From contig OZ038384.1 of the NCBI GenBank assembly GCA_964036045.1, positions 41,892,704 through 41,956,703 on the forward strand: 64,000 nucleotides of DNA, given 5' to 3'. Below the pieces are notes generated by a model, which saw nothing but the letters and a program-made list of their open reading frames with translations, ran no database searches and was not told the DNA's origin. The stretch comes from Eutreptiella sp. 'Long Island Sound 2002' (Eukaryota; Euglenozoa; Euglenophyceae; Eutreptiales; Eutreptiaceae). Positions within the stretch are counted from its first letter, which is position 1; every line of letters begins with the position of its first letter. Below, in pieces: positions 62,663-64,000 of this stretch. The position numbers were made by a program, and so were the translations under genes.

Positions 62663-62667
62663 GATAC
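62663..62667. repeat. Target-site duplication GATAC, right copy
   Basis: Matches 51269-51273 exactly and lies directly outside the 5' LTR. Confidence 0.85.
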
Positions 62668-62787
62668 CAGTACCATGTGCTGGTGCCTAACGTGGTGGTC
62701 ACTGCAGCAGCGGCGGCGGGTATGGCGGTCGGGATTGGACTCGGCCCGGAGGGAGAGGCGGTACAGGTGTACACCATGGGACACTAG
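62668..62787 (+). pseudogene. 3' end of the reading frame interrupted by family A
   Basis: If the element and one GATAC are ignored, the frame that is open at 51273 continues here for 39 codons without a stop and ends at TAG 62785-62787. The segment is Val/Ala/Gly-rich. The same strand and phase support its being the 3' end of the OTU-containing pseudogene. Confidence 0.55.
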
Positions 62788-62919
62788 GAGGGACAGCCGG
62801 AAATCCAGTGGATGGCGGAGCCCACGTCGAGGGAGCCGCTGCATCCCGAGGGGAAGGTGGGGAGGGGAAAGGCGGATTGGACGGACGCTGCGGAGCTGGA
62901 CAGAGCAGAGAAAGAAAAT

Positions 62920-64000
62920 GAAAAGCGCCAGAAGGATCCACCCCATGTCCGCCGGAAGGTCTCAAGTTGACGCTGGATTACATCACCCTGAACGAGATGT
63001 CATTCGGGCCAGAGGAGGAGTTGTTCATCGACGCCAAGGGTTTATCAATGCCCTCCCCGGGTCAAGCGTGGGGTACCAAGGCTTTCCTGGTGGATGAGGC
63101 GCAAGCCCAGCCCACGGGTGATGAAGCATTTATCCGTAGGGTGGAGGCGCCGCCCATGCAGGTCATGTTTGAGCCCAAGGAGGGGACTGATCAGCCAATG
63201 GATGGCATTGACGTCCTGTCCCACGCCGAGATGGACCACGTCGTCAACTACATGCGGATGGGGATGCACGACCGTGTGGCAGCCAAGAAGAGGCGGGCCA
63301 TGGTCACATCTCCGCATTGGTGGGATGCCAAGATGTTGGTCACCGGCAAGTACGAGAAGGATGAGTTCGTGGCGAGGGTCATGGATCACATTGCGGACCA
63401 ATATGATGGTCCGGTTGGGTCGGACCCGCGGACGTGGGATTTTCCAAGAATGGGGGCCGGTAGCGACAAAAACCCAGCTGATGCTGCAAATTTCCGGGGA
63501 TTATCGGTGGGAAGTGCACCCCACGACAATGAAGACGGCATATCGGACGAGGAGAAGTCAGACTCGGACCCAGAAGAGGCCTATACCGCAGTGCGGTCGG
63601 TTGTATCGATACCGAAGCAAGCGGCTGAAGAGGCCCAGGAGAACCCGGAGGTCGCCGAGCTGAAGGAGAGGCTGATAAATGCCTATCCGCGGCTATTCAG
63701 TGGCGTCGCCAACAAGAACCCTCCAGATCGTGGGAGGTTCGGCACAGCGAGGATCAAGCTGAAGCCCAACCCCAAGATCTATCGTCATCGGGAGTACCAA
63801 CTTCAGGGCGATCGGGCCGAGGCCCTGAAGAAGTTGTTGGCTGAGTTTATTGAGCGGGGCTGGATCGAACCCTCCGACAGTGAGTGGGCCAGCCCAGCCT
63901 TTATCGTGCCCAAGAAAGAGAAGGGCGAGTGGAGGTTGGTGGTTGATTACAGGGGTTTGAACGAGCAAACCGAGCACCACTCGTACTCGCTTCCTCTGAT
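62920..64000 (+). CDS. pol: Ty3/gypsy Pol, N-terminal part, cut by the window end
   Basis: A plus-strand frame is open from just after a TGA near 62918 to the window end. It begins LKLTLDYITLNEMSFGPEEE and FIDAKGLSMPSPGQAWGTKA, which aligns with the N-terminal linker of family B Pol (shared DAKG, a HVV/LVQ-x-YM segment, PVG-x-P-T). It then enters RT with PNPKIYRHREYQLQGDRAEA, IERGWIEPSDSEWASPAFIV and EWRLVVDYRGLNEQTEHHSY. The catalytic motif lies beyond the edge. No protease is visible upstream in frame, so it may be 5'-truncated or depend on another ORF. It is closer to family B than to family A. Confidence 0.85.

Overview
The window is eukaryotic nuclear DNA made almost entirely of transposable elements, their wreckage and satellite-like arrays. 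I see no bacterial operons, CRISPR array or rRNA. The host cannot be named from the sequence. A GC-rich genome with large chromodomain Ty3/gypsy elements, decayed LINEs and at least one GT-AG intron candidate would fit an alga or other protist, but that is inference.

Region by region. (1) 1-1824 is the gag start and 5' LTR of a minus-strand Ty3/gypsy element (family A) cut by the window edge. Its LTR is split by a 544-bp insert flanked by a 215-bp duplication. (2) 1825-4880 is mostly featureless, with a ~190-bp tandem array and a tRNA-like box pair. (3) 4884-9212 is a GC-rich, decayed minus-strand LINE-type element. (4) 9213-16610 mixes AT-rich dispersed repeats, two damaged copies of a Lys/Glu-rich gene, a 209-bp GC-rich tandem array and a ~180-bp AT-rich tandem array. 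(5) 16892-34123 is a ~17.2-kb LTR element (family B) on the minus strand. It has ~3-kb direct repeats, a broken gag, a protease ORF and an intact RT-RNase H-integrase-chromodomain pol. (6) On either side of family B lie the endonuclease and RT parts of a minus-strand LINE. These abut, head to head, a plus-strand RNase H/zinc-ribbon/3' end (36117-38345), as twin priming would produce. (7) 38346-41740 holds further LINE-associated plus-strand reading frames. (8) 41.7-45.9 kb looks least TE-like: a two-exon gene candidate, a degraded coding region, and minus-strand frames including a CCCH-finger protein. (9) 45.9-47.9 kb is a purine-rich degenerate repeat array. (10) 48.1-51.27 kb is a pseudogene with three OTU-protease-like modules. 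(11) 51274-62662 is a complete, young family A element on the minus strand: 798-bp LTRs, a 5-bp GATAC target duplication, PBS, PPT, intact gag and pol. It sits inside the OTU pseudogene, whose frame resumes at 62668. (12) 62.9-64.0 kb is the start of a plus-strand Ty3/gypsy pol cut by the window end.

The most notable points are: a tRNA(Lys)-like cloverleaf carried inside the family A LTR; a single in-frame UGA followed by CGG between family A gag and pol, which looks like a readthrough signal; a methyltransferase-like insert between protease and RT; and the triple OTU pseudogene next to a co-oriented Ty3/gypsy pol.
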